A DNA stretch of 64,000 bases, taken from Lunularia cruciata (taxonomy: Eukaryota > Streptophyta > Marchantiopsida > Lunulariales > Lunulariaceae). Each line of letters opens with the position of its first letter. The stretch's first letter is position 1. A program made the translations under genes and the position numbers. The notes beneath the pieces were generated by a model. The model was given only the letters and a program-made list of their open reading frames with translations, was not told where the DNA came from and did not search any database. Shown piece by piece: positions 1 through 9,985 of this stretch. The stretch lies in NCBI GenBank assembly GCA_948567375.1, contig OX419760.1:59826911-59890910 (forward strand), read 5' to 3'.

Positions 1-470
1 CACTAGCTATGCAAGGCACCAATACGAGAAATCTACCCTACCCCAACTAATATATCGGAGCTGTACAAGACCCCAATGCATCCCGGTTACGACATGATAA
101 ATCTACCCTCACGCACCTGCGATATCAAAGCTATGCAAGTGGTAATGTTTATAAACTACTAAGCATCCTAAGCTATGCAAGTGGTAAAATCTATGATAAT
201 CTACCCTCACACACCTAAGATATCCGAGCTACGCAAGTGGTAAGGTCTACAAACTATCATAGCATCTTGAGCTATGCAAGTGGTAAGTCTACAAACTACT
301 AGAGCATCCTAATAAACATCACCTTCTTCAATTGCTTTCTTGTGATTGATGTTATAAATTTACTTTCCCACACCTAAGATATTCGAGCTATAAATGGCAA
401 GGTCTAGAAACTACTAGAGCATCCTAATAAACATCAACTATTATGATTGCTTTCTTGTGATTACTTTCCT
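1..470. repeat. Degenerate tandem repeat array
   Basis: At least five imperfect copies of a 40-50 bp motif containing GCTATGCAAGTGGTAA followed by CTACAAACTACTAGAGCATC are seen, starting near 132, 171, 229, 272 and 385. The last two also share a longer downstream block ending in TTGCTTTCTTGTGATT. Spacing between copies varies, so this is a decayed array rather than a clean satellite. No coding potential is apparent. Confidence 0.6.
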
Positions 471-474
471 ATGG

Positions 475-812
475 ATCACCAACCAATGCTCTCTCTAGAG
501 CAATGGACATATGATGTCTAAAGTATACTACGAAGTATGCAAGTGAGAGTGGTATTTCCCCATGTCTAATATGATACATTCTCATGCATTCCCTTACAAT
601 TGTGTCAAATGTCGTGTCCATCACTACATATAACTCCAAGGCTAGAGGTACAAAGAGGTGACCTCATTGCATACCCTTATCCTTGGAGACCTTGTGTGTT
701 ACTACTCCGCTCGCTGCCCATCTAGGAGGATGAGTAATCACTCCCTCCAAAAATACACCATGCGTAATACACCATCTATAACCACAACATCCACCAATGT
801 TACCTACTAAAG
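475..812 (-). pseudogene. C-terminal fragment of LINE-like reverse transcriptase protein
   Basis: One minus-strand frame reads as protein-like sequence for about 110 codons, broken by a stop at 664-666 and ended by another near 475. The block GHLFVPLALELY, then TFDTIVRECMR, then FRHHMSIALERAL resembles, from memory, the C-terminal tail of the plant RT proteins whose RT domain is found on the same strand at 30121-31660. I infer that both are parts of one gene separated by the A-old insertion. A piece of the protein between them appears to be missing. Assignment to that protein family is moderate; that this is decayed minus-strand coding sequence is fairly clear. Confidence 0.5.
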
Positions 813-992
813 GAATCTTCTTGAGAAGCTTCTCTATTACCTTGGCTTGCACTCCAAGAGTCTTGCATGTTCCTTATAACAACCAAAGCCCAAGGTCATG
901 ATAGGCATTTAGAGTTTCACTCATTCAAGAGTCCTAATATGATCTTTCACTTTGGTATTCCATTCTCCTATTTCTCTCCTCTGTCTTTTACA
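813..992 (+). repeat. A-old 5' LTR remnant
   Basis: About 180 bp matches the 3' half of the family A LTR: the GAGAAGCTTC motif, the CTTGGCTTGCACTCCAAG block, the CATTTAGAGTTTCACTCATTC block and the TTTTACA end, immediately before the PBS. The first half of the LTR is absent, and the junction with minus-strand RT sequence lies near 812. Confidence 0.75.
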
Positions 993-993
993 T

Positions 994-1005
994 TGGTATA
1001 AGAGC
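994..1005 (+). other. A-old primer binding site
   Basis: TGGTATAAGAGC begins two bases after the LTR end. It differs by one base from TGGTATCAGAGC, the standard plant PBS complementary to the 3' end of initiator methionine tRNA. Confidence 0.75.
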
Positions 1006-1243
1006 AGGAATGGGATGGATGGAATTTATGGCCCACCAAACCATTGGAATTTCATGTCCATGTTCTACCTAAATATCATTTCACGTAATTCATCATCTCA
1101 TGCTTGGGCAGATTTTTTTGAATGCGATCACCTTGTCCAATGAACACTTGGTACTTTCAATTGTAACTTATGGAGAACAATGGACGGGTTACATCTACAT
1201 GTTAACTTAGATTAACTATAGATATTTTGATAGAGTAGTAGTC

Positions 1244-2140
1244 ATGGCGGCAATGCCTGAGGTTAGCATTGCCATGCAACAACAAATTGAGCACCTTATT
1301 TGATTTTGGAAGAACAAGATCATCAACAACAAGAGCATGTAGAGAGAGCACCATTTTGAGAAGGAGAAGAGCAAATCCAAAGCCCAAGGTATTTGAAGGC
1401 AATAATCTTTTGTTTCATTGTGAACATTATTTCAAAGCTTATAATTTTCAAGATGAACAAAAATAAGTTCTCTTGGCTTCAAGCCAATTAGATGGAGTGG
1501 CAAAGCTATGGTGGCGGTTTTGAGTGGAGCAAGCTAAATGGAAAATTATTGCACCAATCTTGACATGTGTAAAATTCAAGAGTGCAATAATTAGTCAATT
1601 TTAAGCTATAAATGCCACACGAGCCACACAAGATAGATTGGCAGAGTTGAATCAAATTGGTTCTATAAGAAGCTATATCATGCAATTTCAAAACATCATT
1701 ATGCAAATTCAAGATATATTGGAAAGTGAAGCTCTAGATAGATTTGGGATGGGCTTGAAGTCACAAACTAAATTAGAGGTGACGTGCAAGAGCCAAAACA
1801 CTTGGAGGAAACCATGCATTTGGTTGAGCATTTTGGTTCCTTGGTTGCAATAACTTGGTCTCAACCTCAACCTTCACAAAACCTAGCAATACACTACACA
1901 TGGGTGGAAGAGCCGGCACTAGTGGAGATTAATGTCGTCCAAAGGAGACCACTTGGTATTATAGATAGAGAAAGATTGCAAAAAAGTGGTGGTTGCTTTT
2001 ATTGTTACCAAATTGGACATCACGTTGCTTAATGTCCACTCAAGAATAAGCAACCTCGACAAATCGCCCAAATCGAGTTTTTGGAGCAAAATGATCAAGG
2101 AAACAAAGAATCCGAGTAGGAGATTTCAAGTTGCTTATTA
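1244..2140 (+). pseudogene. A-old gag (decayed)
   Basis: The start ATG at 1244 matches the gag start of the young relative (15154), and similarity continues through the capsid-like region to a CCHC knuckle near 1995-2035. There the knuckle reads CFYC, Tyr, Gln, Ile, Gly, His. This is useful because it shows glutamine where A-young has a stop. Several stops and frameshifts, and a TAA just before the last knuckle cysteine, mean that no Gag can be made. The slippery heptamer of the young copy is changed to AGGAAAC at 2098-2104. Confidence 0.8.
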
Positions 2141-3299
2141 GAACTTGATTTGTTTCAATGGGATTGAAAGTAGATCTATGCAAGTTTGTTTCACTTGCAA
2201 AAACATGATAACTTATCATGGTTGTAGGATTTTGGTGGATTTTGGAAATTCAAAGAATTGCATGTCCATACAATTAGCAAAAGAATTAAATATTCTTATC
2301 AAACCAATAATTGGAAGTAGATTGAAGATGGTGGATGGTAGAAAGGGTTCTATTTTCCATTCCTCACATCCTGTTATATTCAAGATTGGGAAGGAGAATT
2401 TGAAGTGTATGAGATTGTAGTAGCACCTCTACACTATGATGTCATTATAGATTTGTCTGGGCTTGAACATCATAAGGTTCAATTTGATTGTGCCATATGA
2501 CAAATTCAAGTACAATACCAAAGTAAGAATTATCGATAGGTTGTATGGCACCTTTGAGTAAGACACCTAAGAATAATCAGTCCTAAGATGGGAATTTTAT
2601 CAATAAAGCAACCATAGAGCAAGCTTTGGAGAAAGATAAACCTATTTTTATGCTGTGGATTAAGCCAATTGCCCATGGAGAATCTGGTGAGGGCCAAAAG
2701 CCTCATCAAGCAGTGATTGATCAAAAAGTTCAAGAGTTTACAGATGTGTTTCTAGATGATCTGCCAAAGGGATTACCCTCCGATTGTGGTATGCCCTTCA
2801 AGATTGAGTTATTGCCAAGAAGTACTCCTGTGAGTAGACCAATCTATCAGCTCTCATCAAAGGATTTGGATGAGCTTCAAACAATATTTATTGAGTTGTT
2901 GGAGAAGGATTTCATATGACGTAGTACATCTCCTTAGAGAGCACCAGTATTATTTGTTTCAAAGAAGGATGAAGGCCTTTGCTTTGATATTGATTACTAT
3001 GGTCTCAACACACAAATAGTGAAGGATGCATATCCCTTATTTCAAATTGATGACTAGCTAGATCCATTGATTGGAGCACGATACTTCTCCGAGTTGGATC
3101 TTTAAAGTGGCTATTGGTAGATTCCCATTGGTAGAGAGGATTTGCAAAAGGTAGTGCAAAAGACTTGTTCAAAAGACTACCTTTTGCACAAGTTATAGGC
3201 ATTTTGAGTCGAGAGTTCTACCTTTTGGGCTCACTAATGCTCCAACAATCTTCATGGATTAGATGCATCAAATGCTAGATCAGCTATTGGATTGATACA
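2141..3299 (+). pseudogene. A-old pol segment 1: protease and first part of RT
   Basis: This aligns with the start of A-young pol. The protease motif is altered to Asp-Phe-Gly (VDFGNS), from Asp-Ser-Gly. The RT thumb-proximal block ([19 protein letters not shown]) is followed by RT core sequence with multiple stops. It ends abruptly just before the position of the FLDD catalytic motif, where B1 is inserted. Pol sequence resumes at 8635. Confidence 0.85.
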
Positions 3300-4034
3300 T
3301 GTAATACCAAGAGCTAGCAATATGATCTAGATGTGAAATTCATTTTGGTAACATCTAGAATGATGTTATACATGATGGTCAAAATAGATTAGATAGAAAT
3401 ATCACCAAAAGAGTATTTCTACTAATAAGGTAGCAACCAAATTGGACTTGAAAACCTTAGAACCAATAGCTAGAGATATGATTTGAGGGTGAGAATTGGT
3501 TTGGTAGCATTTGGAAGGATGTTACACATGATGGACTAAATAGATCAAAAAGAGGTATCACCAAAATGAGACTTCTACTAATAGATTATGAACTAAAATA
3601 TGCATAAAATCTTTGAAGGCAATTTTGGAGGCCTAAACGGATGAATTAAACCTCAAAAATGTGCAGATTTCCCCCTTCCCTCTCAATGCAAGAAAGGTTG
3701 GCTTTCCCTCCCCCTGGTTTTTCTCATTGAGTGCTTTCCAATGGTACCTCACCCATATGATTTTGAGATTCCTACATGAAGATTACCTAAAAGATTCACT
3801 TTGGTCAAAGCTTGTTTGACCAATCAGATAAGACCAGGACCAACATGCTGAGTAAGTAATCCAAGGGTGGAGCTTGTTGACATGTCACCTATCTGTGTGC
3901 CTAATCCTATGGTGGAGCTTCCTTGGAGTAAATCCTCTTTGTCATATAATAAAGAGAAGGTGCTCCTTTGGAGCATCGGATGATTGAATGTGAAATTTAT
4001 ATTTTCTCTCTTCTCTTGTCCTCGGAGTATTAAA
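3300..4034 (+). repeat. B1 5' LTR
   Basis: It starts TGTAATACC and ends GAGTATTAAA (decayed from GTATTACA). A TATA-like TATAAT lies at 3945-3950. It is followed at 3961-3975 by TGCTCC-TTT-GGAGCA, a perfect 6-bp hairpin that recurs in most family B LTRs of the window. Confidence 0.9.
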
Positions 4035-4035
4035 A

Positions 4036-4047
4036 TGGTATTAGAGC
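4036..4047 (+). other. B1 primer binding site
   Basis: TGGTATTAGAGC lies one base after the LTR and differs by one base from the initiator-Met tRNA complement. Confidence 0.8.
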
Positions 4048-4174
4048 AAGTGTTTTAGTCCAAGAGAGTGGATCACCCCTCTTAGAAGAGCACAAACTAC
4101 TGAAACTGAGTAATTTGAGGTGGAGAACATAGAGTAATTTCTAGACGTAGGAAGAGCTTTAGAGAGCAGAAGGG

Positions 4175-4396
4175 ATGGATACACCGGGAGGACAATTTCT
4201 TGCACCTAGCTTTCCATTCTTGAATCCATTCCACATCAAGGTTATGTATATCTAGCATGAGCAAATGAGAGTATCACTACTTTATCACTTTGGAGCAAAA
4301 TTCATGGACAAAGTGATGAACTCATCAAACCCAATGATTCTACCTATAGTGGTATACGACAAAGAGTGGGATTTGACCATCTACATTCTATTATGA
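4175..4396 (+). pseudogene. B1 ORF0a, leader ORF (one nonsense codon)
   Basis: This 222-nt frame lies between the PBS and gag. It matches in length and sequence the ORF0a of B2 (20385-20606) and B5 (55031-55252). It begins MDTPGGQF and ends WDLTIYILL. A TAG at 4253-4255 replaces the glutamine codon of the other copies. No indel has accumulated even though this element is the oldest and the rest of it is full of frameshifts. Function is unknown. It is hydrophobic and beta-strand-like, with no membrane anchor or signal peptide evident. Confidence 0.65.
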
Positions 4397-4400
4397 TATT

Positions 4401-4604
4401 ATGGATGTGAATGTCCCAAATCCTCTCCCTTTCAACACTCAAGTAGAAATTTATTATGTAGTGAGACCAAAAGTGATGTTTAGAGATTTTATGGTTAGGA
4501 ATTTTGGTGAGGAGTATTATCAAAGAGTGATAGCTTCTAAGGTCCCAATGGTAGTTCTAATAGTTTTTGCACCTTCCAAAGTGATCATATTGACTCTGTA
4601 TTGA
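4401..4604 (+). CDS. B1 ORF0b, second leader ORF (67 aa)
   Basis: An open frame of 204 nt begins four bases after the ORF0a stop, in the +1 frame. Exactly the same length is found in B2, B4 and B5. Conserved features are VPNPLPFNTQVEI, RNFGEEYYQRVI and a hydrophobic tail ending ILTLY. It resembles ORF0a without gaps over about 46 residues (PF at the start, FG in the centre, RV, then P-V-P spacing). Its role is unknown. That it is translated is inferred from the conserved length only. Confidence 0.55.
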   Translation: MDVNVPNPLPFNTQVEIYYVVRPKVMFRDFMVRNFGEEYYQRVIASKVPMVVLIVFAPSKVIILTLY

Positions 4605-4637
4605 AGTAGACATTAGCAATTGAGTGTTGCAAGAATC

Positions 4638-5150
4638 ATGGATCCGCACTTGCAAGAGTTGGTGCAAGGAATGCAAGTGATGTTGAATGAATTTTGAGAG
4701 ATTAAGATGACCATGGAAACATTACAAAGTCAAGGGCAGATCCTCAAGAATGATCAAGCAATGCAAAAGACAAGCCGTCTCAAAACCCAGTACCTATGAC
4801 TAAAGTACTTGGAGAGGTACCCAATGAACCCTATCAACAATAAAGCCACATTGCTACTCCGGATGAAGAAGACCTGCAACATTGAGCCTTACAAGGGGCA
4901 ACATACAATAGGAGTAGTGGAAACTGGATCTCAAGAATGAATCGATATTTTTGATTGTTCTCAACAAAGATCAATGAGCATGTTTGCATATGGGTACTTG
5001 ACCAATAAAGCCCTCACATGGTATGATGCTTGGGAACAATCCATGGTGGCAGAGAGAAGGGAGGTCACGTGGATAGCAATGCAAGGAGGATTGTTGAAGA
5101 ATTTCCAATCAGTGAATCCCGTGCAGATGGCCCAAATCTGACTATGGGGA
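4638..5150 (+). pseudogene. B1 gag, 5' part only
   Basis: ATG at 4638 begins the family B Gag N-terminus (MDPHLQELVQGMQ). Recognisable Gag sequence runs to about 5150, with stops and frameshifts. There it joins directly to protease-region sequence (LPRWITQS). The middle and end of gag, including the zinc knuckle and the protease active site, are deleted. Confidence 0.8.
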
Positions 5151-7873
5151 TTCACACAAAAGAACAATTACCTAGATGGATAACACAGTCTATAGGAGAA
5201 TATCAAGAAGCAATTGAGTGGCGAATGATACATTTAGCTCATTATGATGCAATCTTAAGCATGCCATGGATGGAGTATTACAACACTATAATAGATTGGA
5301 GGAAGAAAGTAGTGAGAACCCACCAATGGTCAATCATTGGGGTTAAAGAAAAATCACACAAGCAAGGACTGCCTCTATATGTCATAGGGATGGTAATTGT
5401 CTATAAGACGGATAGATGTTTCATAGGTCTAATAAGAGAAGTCTAGAGTGCACAACTTGATAGACAAATTCTTGAGAATTGAAGGATGTGTTGGATGAGT
5501 TTCAAGATGTCTTTCTCGATGATCTACCCTCAAGATTACCACCAAAAAAGAGATTAGATCATAAAATTGAGACACTCCATAGGAAGACACCTCTTGTAAG
5601 ATCCTACATCACCTATCACCTCATGAGTCGGAGGAGTATAAGACTCAAATTGAGGAGATGTTGCAGAAAGGATTCATCCAACCTAGCATATCACCATATG
5701 GGGCTCTTGTCTTGTTTGTGAAGAAGAAGTACGGTACAATGCACATGTGCATTCACTATCGGGGTCTCAATCAGCAAATAATGAAGAAAAAATACCCCTT
5801 ACCTTGCATGGATGACTTGTTTGATCACCCCATGGAGCAAGATACTTGGGCTCAACTAAAGAGCTTCTTGGGTTGACAGGATTCTATCATAGATTTGTCA
5901 AAGACTTCTCCAAGGTTGCACAGCTTTAAATGGCACTACTTGGCAAGGAGAAGAAGTAGACATGGAGAACCGCACAAGAGTTGGCCTTTCAAGAATTAAA
6001 AGCTGCCTTGCTACATGCACCAATCTTGAAGTGGTATGACCCAAAATGTCCAATCAAGTTGACTACAAATGCATCAGACATAGCAATAAGAGCAGTCTTA
6101 CAACAAGAGTGGCATGATGGATGGCATCCAATTGCATATTTCTCTCAAAATTTGTTACCGGTAGAGTGCAACTACCACACCACAGAATGAGAAGAGCTGG
6201 CCGTTGTTCTTGCAACCAAGCATAAGAAGCATTATTTGGGCAAGAAAGCATTTGTAGTCGAGACAGACCACAAACCTCAAGTCTACCTCAAGATCTAGAA
6301 GGATCTATCATGTTGCTAAATTTGGTAGGCAGAGTGGCAACAATGCTTCAACATGACAATCACCTACGTGGAAGGTAAGAAGCAAATTGTAGATGCATTC
6401 ACCCGCATGCCAATGGAAAAAAACTTGGTGGCAAGGTTAAGATTAACCCTGAATTTTGGCCACAGATTTTGGCTACTACAAAAACTGATCCACAGATTGT
6501 GGAAGAGCAATCATCCAAAGGCGTCACTAGCACCCAAGGACTCACCTTTTGTAATGGTAGAATATGGATCCCAAATGTCCCAAAATTATGCACTACCATT
6601 CTAGCAAAATGTCATGATTCAGCCATTGCAGGTCATGTTGGAGTAGACAAGACCTTGGATGCAGTCCAGCACCATTACTATTGGCCCAAGATGAGTAACA
6701 ACTTGATGGACTACATGCTCAACTCCCTACTTTGTCAATAGAACAAAGCTTTTAATCAAACTCTTGCATGGCTCCTTCAACCTCTCCCCACTCGTACCCA
6801 ACATTAGGAACAAGTGAGTATGGATCTCGTTTGTGAATTACCCAAGACCACCTTAGGGTTTGACTCTATATTTGTGGTCTTTGTGGACCGGCTCAACAAA
6901 ATGATTCATGTATGTCCTACCACCAAGGATGTGACCGCTCCACAACTAGCTCAATTATACTTAGATGTAGTCTTCTTTCATCGACAAAGGCACTCAATTC
7001 ACTAATTTGTTTTTGCAAACACTCTTTGGTTTCTTCAAACCAAGTTGACCATATTCACAACTTACCATTCACAAATAGATGGACAAACAGTGCGGGCTAA
7101 TCACACTATTGAAGACATGTTATGCGGCTTCACCTTAGAAGAGCAAGAGAGATGGGACACTCTACTCCCATTGGTGGAATTTGCTTACAACAATTCAGTG
7201 AATGCATCCACCCAAGTCATTCTGTTCTTCCTCATGTATGGTGAGCATCCCTTCACACCTTCTAGCTTGATGAAGATCCATCTGGTGGCTACCAAGGTGG
7301 ATGCAATCAACACATTTGTTTCTATAATCCAACAAGGTGTGGAGAGCGCCAAGCACAGATTACAGATAGCACAAAATTGACAAAAGTAATATGATGATGC
7401 ACATTGTACGCACATGGAGTTCAATGTTGGGGATTAGATATGGCTATTGACAACCAACCTCACATTAGTTGGACCTTGTAAGCTCAGACCTCATTTTATT
7501 GGACCTTTCTCAATTCTTTGTCCAGTTGGCGATGTGGCCTATCACCTCAAGCTACCACCACACATGAAGATCTATCTAATGTTCCATGTTTCCCTACTAC
7601 GCAAATATGCTCCCCAATCAGGCTAGTGTTATTTCACACAAGACATTTGACCTTGTCTGACATTCATTGATGGCACGAAGGAATATGAAGTGGAGAGTAT
7701 TCTCCAAAAATTGCATGCGTGGTACTTGCCATCCATGGGTAGACTATCTAGTATAGTGGAAAGGTTACTCCCCCTATGAAGCAACCTGGGAGCCCACTGC
7801 CAATTTGACATATGCACCGGTGTTGGTGCAAGCGTTTGAGCAACAATTGCACAACGAGGACGTTGCGTCTTAA
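5151..7873 (+). pseudogene. B1 pol (decayed, RT core deleted)
   Basis: In order: the distal protease region (HYDAILSMPWMEYYN), the RT N-terminus ([35 protein letters not shown]), a jump near 5850 from the start of the RT core straight to connection sequence (QLKSFLG), RNase H (TNASDIAIRAVLQQ), the integrase HHCC and core regions (DSAIAGHVGVDKTL, VSMDLVCELPKTT), and a damaged chromodomain region ending in TAA at 7871-7873. The FLDD active site lies in the deleted part. Confidence 0.85.
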
Positions 7874-7886
7874 AAGGAGGGAGGTT

Positions 7887-8634
7887 TGTAATACCAAGAG
7901 CTAGCCATATGATCTAGATGTGAAATTTAGTTTTGTAACATCTAGAATGATATTATACATAATAATCAAAATAGATCAGATAGAAGTATCACCAAAAGAG
8001 TACTTCTACAAATAGTGCAGCAATTGAAATAGACTTGAAAACCTTAGAACCAATAGCTAGACATATGATTTAAAGGTGAGAATTGGTTTGGTAGCATCTT
8101 GAAGGATGTAACACATGATGGGCTAAACAGATCAAAAAGAGGTATCCTCAAAATGGGACTTCTACTAATAGAGTAGGAACCAAAATATGCCTAAAATCTT
8201 TGAAGGCAATTTTGGAGGCCTAAACGGATGAATTAGGCCTCAAAAATGTGAAAATCCCCACCCCCCCCCCTTTCTTGTAAGGGGAAGGTTGGCTTTCCCT
8301 CCCCCCTGATTTGTCTTGTCGAGTGCTTTCCAATAGTACCTCACCCACGTGAGTATGAGATTCCTACATAAATATTCCCTAAAAGATTCCCTCTAGTCAA
8401 AGCTTGTTTGACCAACCAGATAGGACCAGGACCGACATGTCACCCATCCAAGTAAGTAATCCAAGGGTGGAGCTTGCTGACATGTCACCTATCTATGTGT
8501 CAAATCCTATGGTGGAGCTTCTTGGAGGAGATCCTCTTTGTCTATATAATAAAGAGAAGGTGCTCCTTTGGAGCATCGGATGGTTGAATGTGAAATCTGT
8601 GTTTTCTTTCTTCTCTTGTCCTTGGAGTATTACA
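7887..8634 (+). repeat. B1 3' LTR
   Basis: It starts TGTAATACC directly after the polypurine tract AAAAGGAGGGAGGTT (7872-7886) and ends GTATTACA. A C-rich run at about 8262-8271 falls where other copies have G/C homopolymers of varying length. The TATA and TGCTCC/GGAGCA hairpin are intact at about 8543-8575. Confidence 0.9.
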
Positions 8635-9231
8635 AGTAATGGTGGTGTTCTTGGATAATATTTTAATGTATCAAAAAAAAAGGAAAAACACACAAATCAC
8701 ATACGAGAAGTCTTAAGACAACTATGTCCATGAAAGTTTTACTACAAGAAGTCAAAGTGTACCTTTTTGGCAAAAGAAAGTTACCTTCTTGGGTCACAAG
8801 ATCTCATCAAAGGTGATCAAGATAAAAGAGGAGAAAATCAAGGTCATAGCCTACTCCAAATGATGCCACAAAAGTATGGGCATTTAATGGATTGGCAAGT
8901 TTTTACCAATGGTTCATCCACTATTATACTTATGTGGCCACACCATTGACCGACCTCTTGGGGAAAAACTCAAGGTTTCAATGGACCACCAAGCACAAAG
9001 AAGTATTTTAGAAGTTGAAACATATGGTGTCTTCAAGACCGATTTTTCCACCATATGACCCTCAACTACCTTGTATGGTTGATTTTGATGCTTCTAACTT
9101 TGGCATTAGAGCCATGTTGCAATATGATTTCCCAAATAGATTACATCTCATTGCTTTTGTGTCTTGCCATCTAAACATAATAAAAAGGAATTACTTTACT
9201 CTAGATTGTCAACAACTAGCAATAGTATATG
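8635..9231 (+). pseudogene. A-old pol segment 2: end of RT to RNase H
   Basis: It resumes exactly at the position of the RT catalytic box, here decayed (GGTGTTCTTGGATAAT in place of the FLDD coding), then the connection domain and RNase H ([15 protein letters not shown]). It is cut at the codon for the RNase H block QLAIVY by insertion of B2. Bases 9227-9231 (ATATG) are the left copy of the B2 target duplication. Confidence 0.85.
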
Positions 9232-9969
9232 TGTAATACTCCGAGGACAAGAGAAGAGAGAAAACACAGATTGCACACTCCAACATTCCATGCCCCAAGG
9301 GAGCACCTTCTCTTTATTATATAGACAAAGAGGATCTCCTCCAAGGAAGCTCCACCATAGGATTAAGGACACAAATAGGTGACATGTCAGCAAGCTCCAC
9401 CCTTGGATTACTTACTTGGGTGGGTGACCTGTCTGGTCTAGGTCCTATCTGGTTGGTCAAACGAGCTTTGACTGGAGGGAATCTTTTAGGGAATCTTCCT
9501 GTAGGAATCTCAGAATCACATGAGTAAGGTACCGTTGGAAAGCTCTCGACGAGACAAATCATGGGGGAGGGAAGGCCAGCCTTTCCTCTGTTGGGGGGGA
9601 ATCTACACATTTTCAAGGCCTAATTCATCCGTTTAGGCCTCCAAAATTGCCTTCAAAGTTTTCAGGCATATTTCGGTTCCTACTCTATTAGTAGAAGTCT
9701 CCTTTTGGTGATACCTCTTTCTGATCTGTTTAGTCCATCATGTGTAACATCCTTCCAGATGTTACCAAACTAATTCTCACCTTTAAATCATATGTCTAGC
9801 TATTGGTTCTAAGGTTCTCAAGTCTATTTCGGTTTCTACCCTATTAGTAGAAGTACTCTTTTGGTGATACTTCTATCTGATCTATTTTGACCATCATGTA
9901 TAACATCATTCTAGATGTTACCAAACCGAATTTCACATCTAGATCATATGGCTAACCCTTGGTATTACA
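9232..9969 (-). repeat. B2 3' LTR
   Basis: In plus-strand reading it starts TGTAATACTCC and ends TTGGTATTACA, that is, TG...CA in element orientation with perfect 8-bp terminal inverted repeats TGTAATAC/GTATTACA. Confidence 0.95.
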
Positions 9970-9985
9970 GACCTCCCTCCTTTTA
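9970..9985 (-). other. B2 polypurine tract
   Basis: On the minus strand AAAAGGAGGGAGGTC abuts the 3' LTR. This is the expected plus-strand primer site. It overlaps the last pol codons. Confidence 0.8.

Larger units (their letters stand above)
3300..8634 (+). mobile_element. B1: Ty3/Gypsy chromovirus, family B, internally deleted
   Basis: It has two LTRs (3300-4034 and 7887-8634), a PBS, two leader ORFs, gag and pol in order on the plus strand. The internal part is about 3.85 kb against roughly 5.1 kb in B2, because of two deletions. One fuses gag near 5150 to protease sequence. The other, near 5850, removes the RT core. LTR differences in the first 235 bp come to about 10% by hand count, making this the oldest family B copy here. 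Flanks ATACA and AGTAA match at only two of five positions, so the target duplication has decayed. Confidence 0.9.

Noticed and set aside
952..1143. Plus-strand 63-codon frame over the A-old LTR/PBS boundary
   Set aside because: It spans the LTR end and primer site and has no counterpart in A-young that is protein-like.
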